From contig NZ_KE387152.1 of NCBI RefSeq assembly GCF_000430505.1, positions 447,413 through 511,412 on the forward strand: 64,000 nucleotides of DNA, read 5' to 3'. Below, in pieces: positions 56,313 to 64,000 of this stretch. Within the stretch, counting starts at the first letter, position 1, and every line of letters starts with the position of its first letter. The translations under genes and the position numbers were made by a program. Source of the stretch: Eisenibacter elegans DSM 3317 (GTDB lineage Bacteria > Bacteroidota > Bacteroidia > Cytophagales > Microscillaceae). The notes below the pieces were generated by a model. The model had not been told where the DNA came from. It ran no database searches and was given only the letters and a program-made list of their open reading frames with translations.

Positions 56313-56551
56313 TATACCAAGATTCACTTGATTTGAGAATTTACAGGATTTGATTTTCTTGACGCGCAAAGATTTTCAGCATATACATCGTCCAATCACG
56401 CCACTAGACATTTTTCAAATCCCATAGTTAAAACTATGGGCTAAGTCTTGTTTTGGGGGTAAAATAAGGCCTCAGTCGGAGCTGGAGCTCCGAGCTACTT
56501 TTCCAAAAATGTCCAATGATGTGTCGTCCAAACCAATTTGATGGCTATATC
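56313..56551 (-). repeat. R repeat copy R5 (inverted), interrupted by MITE-like element E9
   Basis: The two parts (56313-56396 and 56524-56551) rebuild one R repeat on the minus strand, from GATATAGCCATCAAATTGG to GTGAATCTTGGTATA. E9 lies at the same 9-mer as E5 in R1. Confidence 0.75.
56397..56523. repeat. MITE-like element E9 with near-perfect target duplication
   Basis: The 127-bp element begins CACGCCACTAGACATTTTTC and ends AAAAATGTCCAATGATGTG. Flanks TCGTCCAAT (56388-56396) and TCGTCCAAA (56524-56532) match in 8 of 9 bases. Inside are the palindromes CCCATAGTTAAAACTATGGG and CGGAGCTGGAGCTCCG. Confidence 0.85.
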
Positions 56552-56612
56552 TCGGTTTTCTGATAATCCTTGGGTGAAAATATCGCCGAATGTATGCACC
56601 CGGCACAATGGC

Positions 56613-57308
56613 CTAGAGCTTGGCCTTGGTAGGCGGCTTGACCATAAAGTCTTTGAGATAATAAGGCTCAAAGTAGGCCAAGTCTTCCCATTGTTGGTCT
56701 TGGTAGGCGGCAGCGGCAAGTGTACCCATAGCCGCCGCATTGGGGTAGAGCTGGGGGAGAAACACCGCATTGGGTTGCGCTGTCTTGAGTGGGGCAAACT
56801 TAGCCGCACCATTGCCGCCAAAGTAGATGGGTGCTTGCGCCAGATACTCGTCAAACGTATCAGGCTCCAGAATGAGGGCTTGGGTAGGGCTTACTACCGT
56901 GTGGTCTTTGGCGTAGAGCGCACAATAGACCTCCATTCGGCGGGCATCAATCATAGGGCAAGCATAGGGCGCTTGTGGGTTTTGAATAAAAATTTGTTCT
57001 GCCATGGCCTGTAATGTATCCACAGCTACCAACGGGATATCTAGCCCGAAGGCCAAGCCCTTGGCCGTAGCCACTCCGATGCGCAGGCCGGTATAAGAAC
57101 CGGGTCCTTTGGAAACAGCTACAGCCGCCAAGTCTTGGAGGGTATAGTCATTGTGTAGCAATAAACCCTCTATCATCAGGGTCAGCTGTGAGGAGTGCGA
57201 TTGCTGCCGATGTAGCTCTGTAGCAGCCAAGAGTTGTGTGTCTTGGTGTAGGGCTACGGAACACACATGGGTAGCAGTTTCGATACTAAGAATAAGTGCC
57301 ACAGGCAA
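56613..57308 (-). CDS. tsaB: tRNA N6-adenosine threonylcarbamoyltransferase partner TsaB
   Basis: The 231-residue ASKHA-fold protein has ALILSIETATHVCSVAL at the N-terminus, then VSKGPGSYTGLRIGVATAKG and LVAVDTLQAMA, the TsaB hallmarks. TsaB supports TsaD in making t6A37 in tRNAs that read ANN codons. It lacks its own catalytic role. It lies downstream of the protease gene, with a 12-bp stem between them. Confidence 0.95.
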   Translation of the reverse strand: MPVALILSIETATHVCSVALHQDTQLLAATELHRQQSHSSQLTLMIEGLLLHNDYTLQDLAAVAVSKGPGSYTGLRIGVATAKGLAFGLDIPLVAVDTLQAMAEQIFIQNPQAPYACPMIDARRMEVYCALYAKDHTVVSPTQALILEPDTFDEYLAQAPIYFGGNGAAKFAPLKTAQPNAVFLPQLYPNAAAMGTLAAAAYQDQQWEDLAYFEPYYLKDFMVKPPTKAKL

Positions 57309-57359
57309 AAGGGTAAGGGTACAACAAAGGCCGAGTCCTTCGGTCTATTGGGCGCAAAT

Positions 57360-57394
57360 CCTTAGCGATAGGTTTCCAAACACTATCGCTAAGG
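57360..57394 (-). terminator. Perfect 12-bp hairpin between the protease gene and tsaB
   Basis: CCTTAGCGATAG (57360-57371) pairs perfectly with CTATCGCTAAGG (57383-57394) around an 11-base loop, 60 bases past the protease stop. A clear T run is lacking, so it may be a partial terminator or an mRNA-stabilising stem. Confidence 0.6.
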
Positions 57395-57454
57395 AGCTGG
57401 CAACTAAGCATAACGCTCAAATTACAGAAGAGCCAAGGGCGCAAAAATACGCAA

Positions 57455-59152
57455 CTATCGGTTCTTGCCCAATATTTTGTTGTATTCTGAGCTATTGTTG
57501 AGTACTTCTAGCGAGCGCTGTATGTCAGGGTCATTTTTGAAGAGGTACTCACGCTGGCCTTTTTGGTAATAATAACGTGCCACGATTTCGTACTCCAAGT
57601 GGTACTTGATTTCGTCTTTGAAGGTCATTAGGTCAGCCTCTTTGTTGTGCGAAATTTGAGCTTTCAGTTGTTTTAGCTGCTCCTTGATTCCTTGGTAATA
57701 GGCCTCCTCTTTGGCGCTGGTTTCGAGCTTGACAAACTGTTTTTCCACATCTGTAGTGTAGTCATAGTCTTTGTCTTTGAGCCACTGTACAAATGCTTGA
57801 TATTCGGCATCGCTAAGCTTGAAATTATCAGCACTACTGATTTTAGGATTTTTGCTCGCAAAGAGAGTGGCATAATCAAAAATCAAGTCCTTGTCAAGCA
57901 AGCTTTGTGTAATGGGTTTAGGGTTGCTGTTGTCTACGTTGATGTCAGGAGCGAGGCCATTACCATCATACACCACCCGACCGTTTTTGGTTTTGTAGGC
58001 CATACGCAAGGAGTCGGCCAGCTTGCTGGCTTGGCCGTTTTCGTCGCGGGCGCTATAGTCTATAGCCTGAATACAGCGCCCACTAGGGATGTAGTATTTG
58101 GCGGTGGTGATTTTGACCTGAGCGTTATAAGACACTGGGCGAGTGGTTTGTACCAGGCCTTTACCAAAGGTATTGCGCCCTACAAGCACGCCTCGGTCGT
58201 AATCTTGGATAACACCCGAAACGATTTCGGAGGCCGAAGCGCTGCGCTCATTAATCAACACTACCAAGGGCATTTGAGTGTCAATAGGCGAGGCATTGGC
58301 ATAGTAGGTTTTGTTCCAATCTTCGATTTTGCTTTTGGTAATGACGACTTCGCCCCCTTTGGGTACAAACAAGTTGGAGATATCCACGGCCTCATTGAGT
58401 AAGCCCCCCGGGTTGCCACGCAGATCCAGAATCATCTTGGTGGCTCCTTTTTCTTTGAGTTCGTTGAAGGCGCGGGCTACTTCGCGAGAAGCTCCGCTGG
58501 TAAAATCTGTTAATTGGATATAGCCCACCTGCGCATTGATCATTCCATAATAAGGCACATTGTTGATTTTGATGTTTTCGCGATTGAGCGTAATATCAAG
58601 GGGTTGTGCTTGGCCAATACGTTTGACACGAAGCTTGAGCGATGACTTGGCTTGTCCTTTGAGTAACTTGCTGATTTCGGCAGAGTTGGTTTTGTTGGTA
58701 ATGGCCACTCCATCTATCTCGATGATTTCGTCGCCAATACGCAGCCCGCTTTCGTAGGCAGGGTATCCTTCATAAGGCATCAGGATCAACGTACGCCCGT
58801 TGCGTGTGCCTACCATCGCCCCTATACCGCCATATTCGCCGGTAGTCATTGTTTGATAGTCTTCTATTTCGTCTTCGGAAATGTAATTGGTATAAGGGTC
58901 AAGCGATTTGAGCATCGCATCAATACCTGTTTTCATCAGCTGGTTGGGATTCAGCTCATCAACATAGTAGGTGTTTATTTCGCGGAAAAGCGTGGTGAAA
59001 ATATCTAGGTTTTTAGCTATCTCAAAATACTTGTCCTTGGCTGCGCTGCGCTCGCGAGCAGCGTCTTCGGGAGAATAAACGGACTGGGCAACGGCGCTGG
59101 TAAGCCAGAAAAGCCCAACGAAGAGCAGGGTAACAAAACGATATTGCTTCAT
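57455..59152 (-). CDS. S41 family C-terminal processing protease
   Basis: The 565-residue protein has a signal peptide (FVTLLFVGLFWLTSAVAQ), a PDZ domain (GIGAMVGTRNGRTLI to GLRIGDEIIEIDG) and the S41 catalytic core: ILDLRGNPGGLLNEAV, the nucleophile Ser in NERSASASEIVSG, and the Lys base in GRNTFGKGLVQ. The C-terminal third is helical and charged. It should cleave periplasmic proteins near their C-termini. Start 59152 (MKQYRFV) was chosen over an upstream start that would bury the signal peptide. Confidence 0.95.
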   Translation of the reverse strand: MKQYRFVTLLFVGLFWLTSAVAQSVYSPEDAARERSAAKDKYFEIAKNLDIFTTLFREINTYYVDELNPNQLMKTGIDAMLKSLDPYTNYISEDEIEDYQTMTTGEYGGIGAMVGTRNGRTLILMPYEGYPAYESGLRIGDEIIEIDGVAITNKTNSAEISKLLKGQAKSSLKLRVKRIGQAQPLDITLNRENIKINNVPYYGMINAQVGYIQLTDFTSGASREVARAFNELKEKGATKMILDLRGNPGGLLNEAVDISNLFVPKGGEVVITKSKIEDWNKTYYANASPIDTQMPLVVLINERSASASEIVSGVIQDYDRGVLVGRNTFGKGLVQTTRPVSYNAQVKITTAKYYIPSGRCIQAIDYSARDENGQASKLADSLRMAYKTKNGRVVYDGNGLAPDINVDNSNPKPITQSLLDKDLIFDYATLFASKNPKISSADNFKLSDAEYQAFVQWLKDKDYDYTTDVEKQFVKLETSAKEEAYYQGIKEQLKQLKAQISHNKEADLMTFKDEIKYHLEYEIVARYYYQKGQREYLFKNDPDIQRSLEVLNNSSEYNKILGKNR

Positions 59153-59387
59153 AAGACAGAAATTTGGTATAGTGAAAATGGCTCGTACAAACAAGAGGGC
59201 TGGTTGGTATAATCTAGGCTAGGGGCTGTTTGCCGAGAGATATTTTCAATATAACGATTTTTTAACACACAACGTTGGTCTTGTAAAGATATTTATGCGG
59301 GGGCTTTTTTGTGCAAAGCTGACAAATGTCATCAAATATTGACAATAGAGGCGCTACCTTTATTGTCGAAACCTAACTCTTCTGCTT

Positions 59388-59591
59388 ATGAATACCAAAG
59401 AAGCAACCAAATTGTATGTGTTTATTGGGCTGATTATTTTGATGTTCTTGTCGGGCTTGTTGATGACAGGACTGATGATTGTCGGAGCCAATGCCTTGGG
59501 CGAAGTAATGCTATATGCCTCTATTGTTATTTCGCTGGTGTTTGTGGCCGCTGCAGGGTTTTTCAGTAGTGAGTCTAAACAAAGCCACTAA
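59388..59591 (+). CDS. Small membrane protein with two spans
   Basis: The 67-residue protein has a short charged N-terminus (MNTKEATKLY), two hydrophobic spans (about residues 11-33 and 39-58, with GANALGE between) and a polar tail. A near-match -7 element (TACCTTTA, 59355-59362) lies upstream and a good terminator downstream, which supports a real gene. The function is unknown. Confidence 0.65.
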   Translation: MNTKEATKLYVFIGLIILMFLSGLLMTGLMIVGANALGEVMLYASIVISLVFVAAAGFFSSESKQSH

Positions 59592-59631
59592 GGCCTCATA
59601 AATCCATACAAAACGCTTATTATGGTCATTG

Positions 59632-59665
59632 CCTCCCGCGCTATTTCAGGCGTAGGGAGGTTTTT
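59632..59665 (+). terminator. Terminator of the small membrane protein gene
   Basis: CCTCCC (59632-59637) pairs with GGGAGG (59655-59660), with an inner GCGC/GCGT extension, followed directly by TTTTT (59661-59665). Confidence 0.8.
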
Positions 59666-59737
59666 GCGTATCTGAGCGGCGGGAATATCGTACAGTATTT
59701 GTATAGGGGTGATTTTTTAGTTTTGGCTAAAAAACAG

Positions 59738-59745
59738 TACTTTTG
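59738..59745 (+). promoter_or_regulatory. -7 element for fumarylacetoacetase
   Basis: TACTTTTG is an exact TAnnTTTG match, 38 bases before the ATG. A TTTG at 59722-59725 is closer than the usual -33 spacing. Confidence 0.5.
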
Positions 59746-59782
59746 ATTTTCAAAAAAGAACAACACTTAGCCTGCATTACGT

Positions 59783-61063
59783 ATGACCCTACATCCCAAC
59801 GACCCCTCTCTACGCTCTTGGGTAGCAGTAGCCCCAGAGAGTGATTTCCCAATACAAAACCTTCCCTTTGGCATTTTTTCACCTCCGGGAGGGGCTGCGC
59901 CTCGCGCCGGAGTAGCTATTGGCAATCAGGTACTAGACCTGAGCGTGTTGGTGGAGTATGGCCTGATGGAAAGCCTCAACCTCCCCGACCCCAGTGTGTT
60001 TCACGAATATGTACTCAATGATTTTATTGCCTTGGGCAAGCCCTATTGGCAAGCAGTGAGGGCGCGGCTCTCTGAGCTATTGCGCGAAGACCATCCCGAG
60101 CTTCGCGACAATGCGGTGCTACGCCAAGCCGCGCTCTATCCTATGGACAAGGTAGAGATGCACTTGCCGGTACGTGTGGGCGACTACACCGATTTTTATT
60201 CCAGCATCGAACACGCCACCAATGTAGGGAAAATGTTTAGGCCTGATGGCGACCCGCTGTTGCCCAATTGGCGACACCTGCCTGTAGGCTATCACGGGCG
60301 TGCTTCGTCTATCATCCCTTCGGGCATTCCGCTACACCGACCTAAGGGCCAAACGCGACCCAATGAACAAGAGCCGCCTGTTTTTGGCCCTTCTAAGAGA
60401 GTGGATTTTGAGCTGGAGATTGCTTTTATCACCGGCGGGCCTACTGCCCTAGGAGATACTGTCAGCACAGCCCAAGCCGATGATTTGGTCTTTGGCTTTG
60501 TGCTCTTCAACGACTGGTCTGCCCGCGACCTCCAAAAGTGGGAATATGTGCCTCTAGGGCCTTTTTTGGGTAAAAACTTCGGTTCTTCTGTCTCCCCTTG
60601 GATTGTTACGCTCGATGCGCTGGAGCCTTTCAGAGTGGCTGGCCCTACCCAAGAGCCGGTAGTATTGCCCTATCTGCAATACCAAGGCAAGAACAACTTC
60701 GACATCGCGCTTGAGGTAGATATCAAGCCACAAGAAGAAGCCCCTACTACTATCTGCCGTTCCAATTACAAGTATATGTATTGGAACTATGCCCAACAAC
60801 TGGCACACCATACCGTCAATGGCTGTAACATCAACCCTGGCGATATGTATGCCTCAGGCACAATCAGCGGCCCTGACAAAGGAAGTTATGGCAGTATGTT
60901 GGAATTGAGTTGGGGTGGTAAAGAGCCTATTCCCTTGGCAAATGGCAAAACCCGGACGTTTGTAGAAGATTACGACACAGTCATCATTAGAGGCTTCGCT
61001 CAAAACGCACAAGTGCGTATTGGCTTTGGAGAAGTAAGTTGCCAAATTCTACCAGCAAAATAA
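59783..61063 (+). CDS. Fumarylacetoacetase
   Basis: The 426-residue enzyme has an N-terminal SH3-like domain, then the catalytic domain with DYTDFYSSIEHATNVGKMF (metal Asp and catalytic His), YHGRASSIIPSG, VFGPSKRVDFELEIAF, LFNDWSARDLQKWEYVPLG and YASGTISGPDKGSYGSML. It hydrolyses fumarylacetoacetate to fumarate and acetoacetate in the last step of tyrosine breakdown. Other genes of that pathway are not in the window. Length is normal for the family. Confidence 0.97.
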   Translation: MTLHPNDPSLRSWVAVAPESDFPIQNLPFGIFSPPGGAAPRAGVAIGNQVLDLSVLVEYGLMESLNLPDPSVFHEYVLNDFIALGKPYWQAVRARLSELLREDHPELRDNAVLRQAALYPMDKVEMHLPVRVGDYTDFYSSIEHATNVGKMFRPDGDPLLPNWRHLPVGYHGRASSIIPSGIPLHRPKGQTRPNEQEPPVFGPSKRVDFELEIAFITGGPTALGDTVSTAQADDLVFGFVLFNDWSARDLQKWEYVPLGPFLGKNFGSSVSPWIVTLDALEPFRVAGPTQEPVVLPYLQYQGKNNFDIALEVDIKPQEEAPTTICRSNYKYMYWNYAQQLAHHTVNGCNINPGDMYASGTISGPDKGSYGSMLELSWGGKEPIPLANGKTRTFVEDYDTVIIRGFAQNAQVRIGFGEVSCQILPAK

Positions 61064-61112
61064 GGCTCTTATATCGGGTTGGTTTTAGGATTGCAGACAC
61101 TAATGCCCTTCA

Positions 61113-61235
61113 TACGCCACTGGACATTTTTCAAACCCCATAGTTAAAACTATGGGTTAAGTCTCATTTTGGGAGTGAAATAAGACTTAGTCACAGTTTT
61201 AACTGTAGTGTAGGATTTGAAAGATGTCTCTCTTC
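61113..61235. repeat. MITE-like element E10 (degenerate right end)
   Basis: The left end CGCCACTGGACATTTTTCAAA is the best-preserved terminus of the family. The palindromes CCCCATAGTTAAAACTATGGG and CACAGTTTTAACTGTAGTG lie inside. The right end (GGATTTGAAAGATGTC) is shortened. Flanks share CTTCAT only. Confidence 0.7.
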
Positions 61236-61280
61236 ATCGACATCAAAACATTGTTTTTTTCGATTGTTGCGTTCAAATGC

Positions 61281-62402
61281 TTAAAAAAGGCCGGGAATTT
61301 CGGCTGAGATGAAATAATGTATTTTATTTGATTTTTTAATCTTTTTAACGTTTGGCAAGGCCTTTATGTGTTGAATCAAGGCTTTTTCAGAGAGCTTGGT
61401 GTTTATTTTCTCTCGTATTTGCTTGGGCGTTAGGGCTTGATTTTGGAGCAAAATCGCTATTTGTTGCGCTATGTCCTCTGCTGTCTCATTATTGGCAGGG
61501 GCCTGCTTGTCTGTAGGATTTGACACGATGGGATAACCCTCAAAATCAACGGCTTTAGCTCCTTTATCAATCAGGAGTTGGTTGGCGTTTTGTTCCCCTT
61601 CTTGGGGCTGTCGCACGCATACACAACGGTTTTTTTTGAGGCCGTCCAATGCCCCCGTCCACGTGCCGCCGCTATCAGCAGACTGAGCTACATAAATTTC
61701 GCTTGCCAAGGCATAAATAATAGGGTTGCGCGCCATTGCCAAGCCCGTAGCCCAGACAGCCTTGGGTGGGAAAATGCTCAGTACCAAAGCGTCGCCGGCG
61801 GTGATGGCCTGATAGTATTTCTTGATACCGGAGCCAAACGTCATAATCCCTTGCGGCAACACAATGATACTTTGACCCCTGTATTTCAAGGCGCTGTCTA
61901 GGGCTTGTTTGTCTACTCCTCTGGCAAAGCCACTCACCACTACTTGGTATTGTTCGGAGGCTTTCTTGGCGATATTGTCTGTAAACTGTAAGGATACTTC
62001 GTCGGCATTGCGGCTACCGACGATGGCAATGCTGTTTTCCTGCATTATCTGTTTGTTGCCCTTGACATACAAAACAGTTGGAGCTTTCACTTTGAGGTTG
62101 TTTTTCAGGGTTGGGGAGTACTCAGGACTGCTAATCGGAACAAGCTCAAAGCCCTGCGAGAGCAGGTCTTCTGCCAAAAAAGCAGTGTTTGGCAGCTCGG
62201 TTTTGGCTTGTATCAAGTCTTGGACTTGAGCCTCTGATAGTTCAAAGTCAGTTTGCCAAGCTTCTTGGGCCTCAAAAAAATCTGCCAAGCCCATTTGTTT
62301 TTCGTGAATGATTTTGACAACCAACCGGTTGATTTTCTCTGCCCCCCAACGGGGCAAATGCGCTAAAGCAATCCAGTAAGTTGTTTCACATTGTGAGGTC
62401 AT
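61281..62402 (-). CDS. DprA/Smf-like nucleotide-binding protein
   Basis: The 373-residue protein has a helical N-terminal part (residues 1-100), a DprA-type Rossmann domain (SIAIVGSRNADEVSLQF, VVVSGFARGVDKQALDSAL, SIIVLPQGIMTFGSG, ALASEIYVAQSADSGGTW) and a C-terminal winged-helix region (ALTPKQIREKINTKLSEKALIQHI). Canonical DprA binds single-stranded DNA and loads RecA; this protein differs in the glycine loops and in the GSGIKKYY segment, so it is a DprA-like paralogue. Its ATG overlaps the stop of the decayed helicase gene (GTATGA), which shows a former operon. Confidence 0.82.
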   Translation of the reverse strand: MTSQCETTYWIALAHLPRWGAEKINRLVVKIIHEKQMGLADFFEAQEAWQTDFELSEAQVQDLIQAKTELPNTAFLAEDLLSQGFELVPISSPEYSPTLKNNLKVKAPTVLYVKGNKQIMQENSIAIVGSRNADEVSLQFTDNIAKKASEQYQVVVSGFARGVDKQALDSALKYRGQSIIVLPQGIMTFGSGIKKYYQAITAGDALVLSIFPPKAVWATGLAMARNPIIYALASEIYVAQSADSGGTWTGALDGLKKNRCVCVRQPQEGEQNANQLLIDKGAKAVDFEGYPIVSNPTDKQAPANNETAEDIAQQIAILLQNQALTPKQIREKINTKLSEKALIQHIKALPNVKKIKKSNKIHYFISAEIPGLF

Positions 62403-63127
62403 ACGTGGTATTGTTTGATGATATCCAAAATTTCTTGCCCATACTCCTTACTTCCCAATAGGTCGAAGACTGTCTGCCGCCATTATCTTGTGCAGGCTCA
62501 ATATATCACTTTTTATCACGTCTATCAAACGGGCATATTTTTGAGCATCAGGCCGTGCTTATTCGATAAAGGACAAGGTTTTGTCTGCTTCAGGATTATA
62601 AAACAAGACAATGTAAGCTGGTTTACCAGCACGTCCGGCGCGGCCTATCTCTTGGTAATAATGAATAGCCGATTCGGGTATTTGTGTGTGTGTACTACGA
62701 AGCGCACATCCGGCTTGTCGATTCCCATTTCGAGAGCGTTGGTACTGACAACACACTTCTTGTAGTTGTTGTTCATCAGGTTTTGCTCGATGAAGGCCTT
62801 GGTAGCAGGATCTATACTAGCGTTGTAGCAGGCTGCCACGATGCCTGTGGGCTCAAACCATCGTGCATACAATGTTGTATTGACCCTAGTTCCGGCGTAT
62901 ACTAGACCTTTGCCGTCTATCTTGGGTAGATTTTGTGCCAGCCAAACCATTTTTTCATCTTCTGAGCCTACTGCTATGACAAACAAGTGGAGGTTAGGGC
63001 GGAGCAAATTGCCCCGGATGGTGTGGATATTTATACAATGGGCTTCATCTACTACGACCATCGCAATCTTGAGGGCGGAGTCGCGGATAGCCGAGCTATT
63101 GGGGTGGACAAAATAACAAGCAGACAC
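62399..63127 (-). pseudogene. Decayed RecQ-type DNA helicase
   Basis: Pieces of a RecQ helicase lie in several frames. From 63127: KIAMVVVDEAHCI (motif II), then a jump to LLRPNLHLFVIAVGSEDEK, so about 100 residues including motif III are lost; then GLVYAGTRVNTT and CVVSTNALEMGIDKPDVRFVVHT (motifs IV and V). A frameshift follows and motif VI continues as SAIHYYQEIGRAGRAGKPAYI. A TAA after LSFIE interrupts ARPDAQKYARLIDVIKSDI. After another shift the natural end EYGQEILDIIKQYHV is readable, overlapping the DprA-like start. The N-terminal helicase part is missing. Confidence 0.85.
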
Positions 63128-63687
63128 AGAGTTAGGAAAGCTCTCAGTCTTTTTTGAGGTTTGAAGTCAGGCCAGAAGAAGCACTAACAGATATTAGATG
63201 TTTGTCTTAGGGTTTGAATGGATGTTTAGCTCGTGGTTATTATAAGACACCGTGAGACTATGATCATCTCAAAACTATGGCTTACTACGCACAATGACGA
63301 AGAGATAACCGACAAATGTGCTGAAAAGGTGTTTTTTTGTTTTGTTTCGAAATTTGGATACCAAAGCACAAGGTTTTTCGTGATTTGAGCATCAGCAAGA
63401 CCGCCTTTTTCCAAATTACAATGAAGTAGCAAACATACCCAATCAGTTGATTGAACCAGTGGGACAAGTCTGGCAAATTTATTAGCAAATTCTATACGCT
63501 TTATACTTACATAGTGGTTATTTGTCATCAAATAGTTGATCAAATCCCAAAAAATACCGAACAAACATCCAGCCAACAGAACTGCTACTAGGTGGGGGCA
63601 TACCATCAAAAAACCCACCAACAGGAGCTGTTGTGGGCTTTTGGCAAACCTTGGAAGAGGGGGTAGATATATCGTAAAAGAAATCGA
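63128..63687. other. Degenerate region without a supported gene
   Basis: A minus-strand frame (63226-63621) is open and continues the frame of the next gene across its stop; it holds a hydrophobic segment (HLVAVLLAGCLFGIFWDLI) but no recognised domain. At 63428 CATACCCAATCAG resembles the left end of the R repeat. The missing N-terminal half of the helicase was not found here. Confidence 0.4.
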
Positions 63688-63969
63688 TTACAACATCTTC
63701 AACACCATCACTACTAGGATATAAAACCAAGAAAAAATACCTCGTCGGATAGAAGAACCATAGTCCATTTGCTTAAAAGCCCACCACGCACCCAAGAAGG
63801 GCAACACAGCAAAGAGGCCATAGCCGATAAACTGGATGATTGTCCAAGTACGGTTTACCGAAAAGGCACTGAATCCTAAGGATCCAAAAAGAACCAGAGA
63901 ACCAATGACAAAGGCCGTAGAATTGAACATCAACATTCGACGGGCTTGAGCGTGTTTTGCTAAACTCAT
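63688..63969 (-). CDS. Small membrane protein with three spans
   Basis: The 93-residue protein starts SLAKHAQARRMLMFNSTAF and has three hydrophobic spans (about residues 15-36, 44-64 and 78-93 with FSWFYILVVMVLKML). No family was recognised. It may be a complete small protein or the first part of a longer one, as the frame stays open after its stop to 63226. Its promoter would lie at the window edge. Confidence 0.55.
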   Translation of the reverse strand: MSLAKHAQARRMLMFNSTAFVIGSLVLFGSLGFSAFSVNRTWTIIQFIGYGLFAVLPFLGAWWAFKQMDYGSSIRRGIFSWFYILVVMVLKML

Positions 63970-64000
63970 ATCTATTGTGGGTTAAAGAGGTTTCACCATT

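Noticed and set aside
57692-58402. Plus-strand open frame of 236 codons opposite the S41 protease gene
   Set aside because: Antisense shadow of a clear protease; no start context or domain.
63226-63621. Minus-strand open frame of 131 codons with a hydrophobic stretch
   Set aside because: It resembles neither a transposase nor the missing helicase part. It could be the tail of a longer form of the next gene, but nothing proves it.

Overview
The window reads as a chromosomal segment of a Bacteroidota bacterium, most likely a member of the Cytophagales. Supporting evidence: a short epsilon subunit in an isolated atpD-atpC pair; the order YceD-like / rpmF / plsX / fabH / accB / accC; an arginine cluster that carries its own GNAT acetyltransferase; an RRM-type RNA-binding protein; and many start sites preceded by the Bacteroidota -7 promoter element TAnnTTTG. 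No Shine-Dalgarno pattern is obvious. No rRNA, tRNA, CRISPR array, intact insertion sequence or prophage was seen.

Layout. 1-2.7 kb: end of a glycan locus (two glycosyltransferases and a methyltransferase, the first cut by the window edge). 2.75-4.6 kb: atpD-atpC on the minus strand. 5.0-6.4 kb: ECF sigma factor with a probable membrane anti-sigma partner. 6.6-8.5 kb: recN and a small gene. 8.7-10.9 kb: tgt and an LptF/LptG permease. 11.3-13.0 kb: a lone receiver domain and an RMD1/DUF155 protein. 13.0-29.0 kb: one unidirectional 16-kb surface-polysaccharide locus of 17 genes. It holds a Wzt-type ABC ATPase, FkbM, DUF268 and other methyltransferases, an alpha-1,2-fucosyltransferase-like enzyme, FdtA/FdtB-type genes for a dTDP-3-amino-3,6-dideoxyhexose, and GT2, GT8 and other transferases; many genes overlap by a few bases. 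29.0-34.2 kb: TerB-like protein, glycerophosphodiesterase lipoprotein, then GNAT-argG-argC. 34.2-35.7 kb: gene-poor. 35.7-39.8 kb: TPR histidine kinase, a frameshifted secreted protein and a WG-repeat protein. 40-47.4 kb: meaB, the fatty-acid/L32 operon, an RRM protein and a TetR regulator. 47.6-61 kb: acyl-CoA dehydrogenase-SCP2 fusion, serine hydrolase, M20 amidohydrolase, Na/Pi symporter, a stop-interrupted secreted protein, DUF429, SixA, TsaB, a CtpA-type protease, a small membrane protein and fumarylacetoacetase. 61.3-63.1 kb: an intact DprA-like gene directly behind a decayed RecQ-type helicase. 63.1-64 kb: degenerate sequence and a small membrane protein.

The most unusual feature is in the gaps between genes. 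About ten copies of a miniature inverted-repeat element lie across the window (ends near CACGCCACTGGACATTTTT, about 110-210 bp). Several are flanked by 9-bp target duplications. Three copies sit at the same 9-mer inside a second repeat (R, about 100 bp, beginning TATACC and ending GGTATA), while two other R copies are uninterrupted. No transposase that could move them is present here. A candidate structured RNA resembling the SRP RNA apex lies near 34.35 kb.
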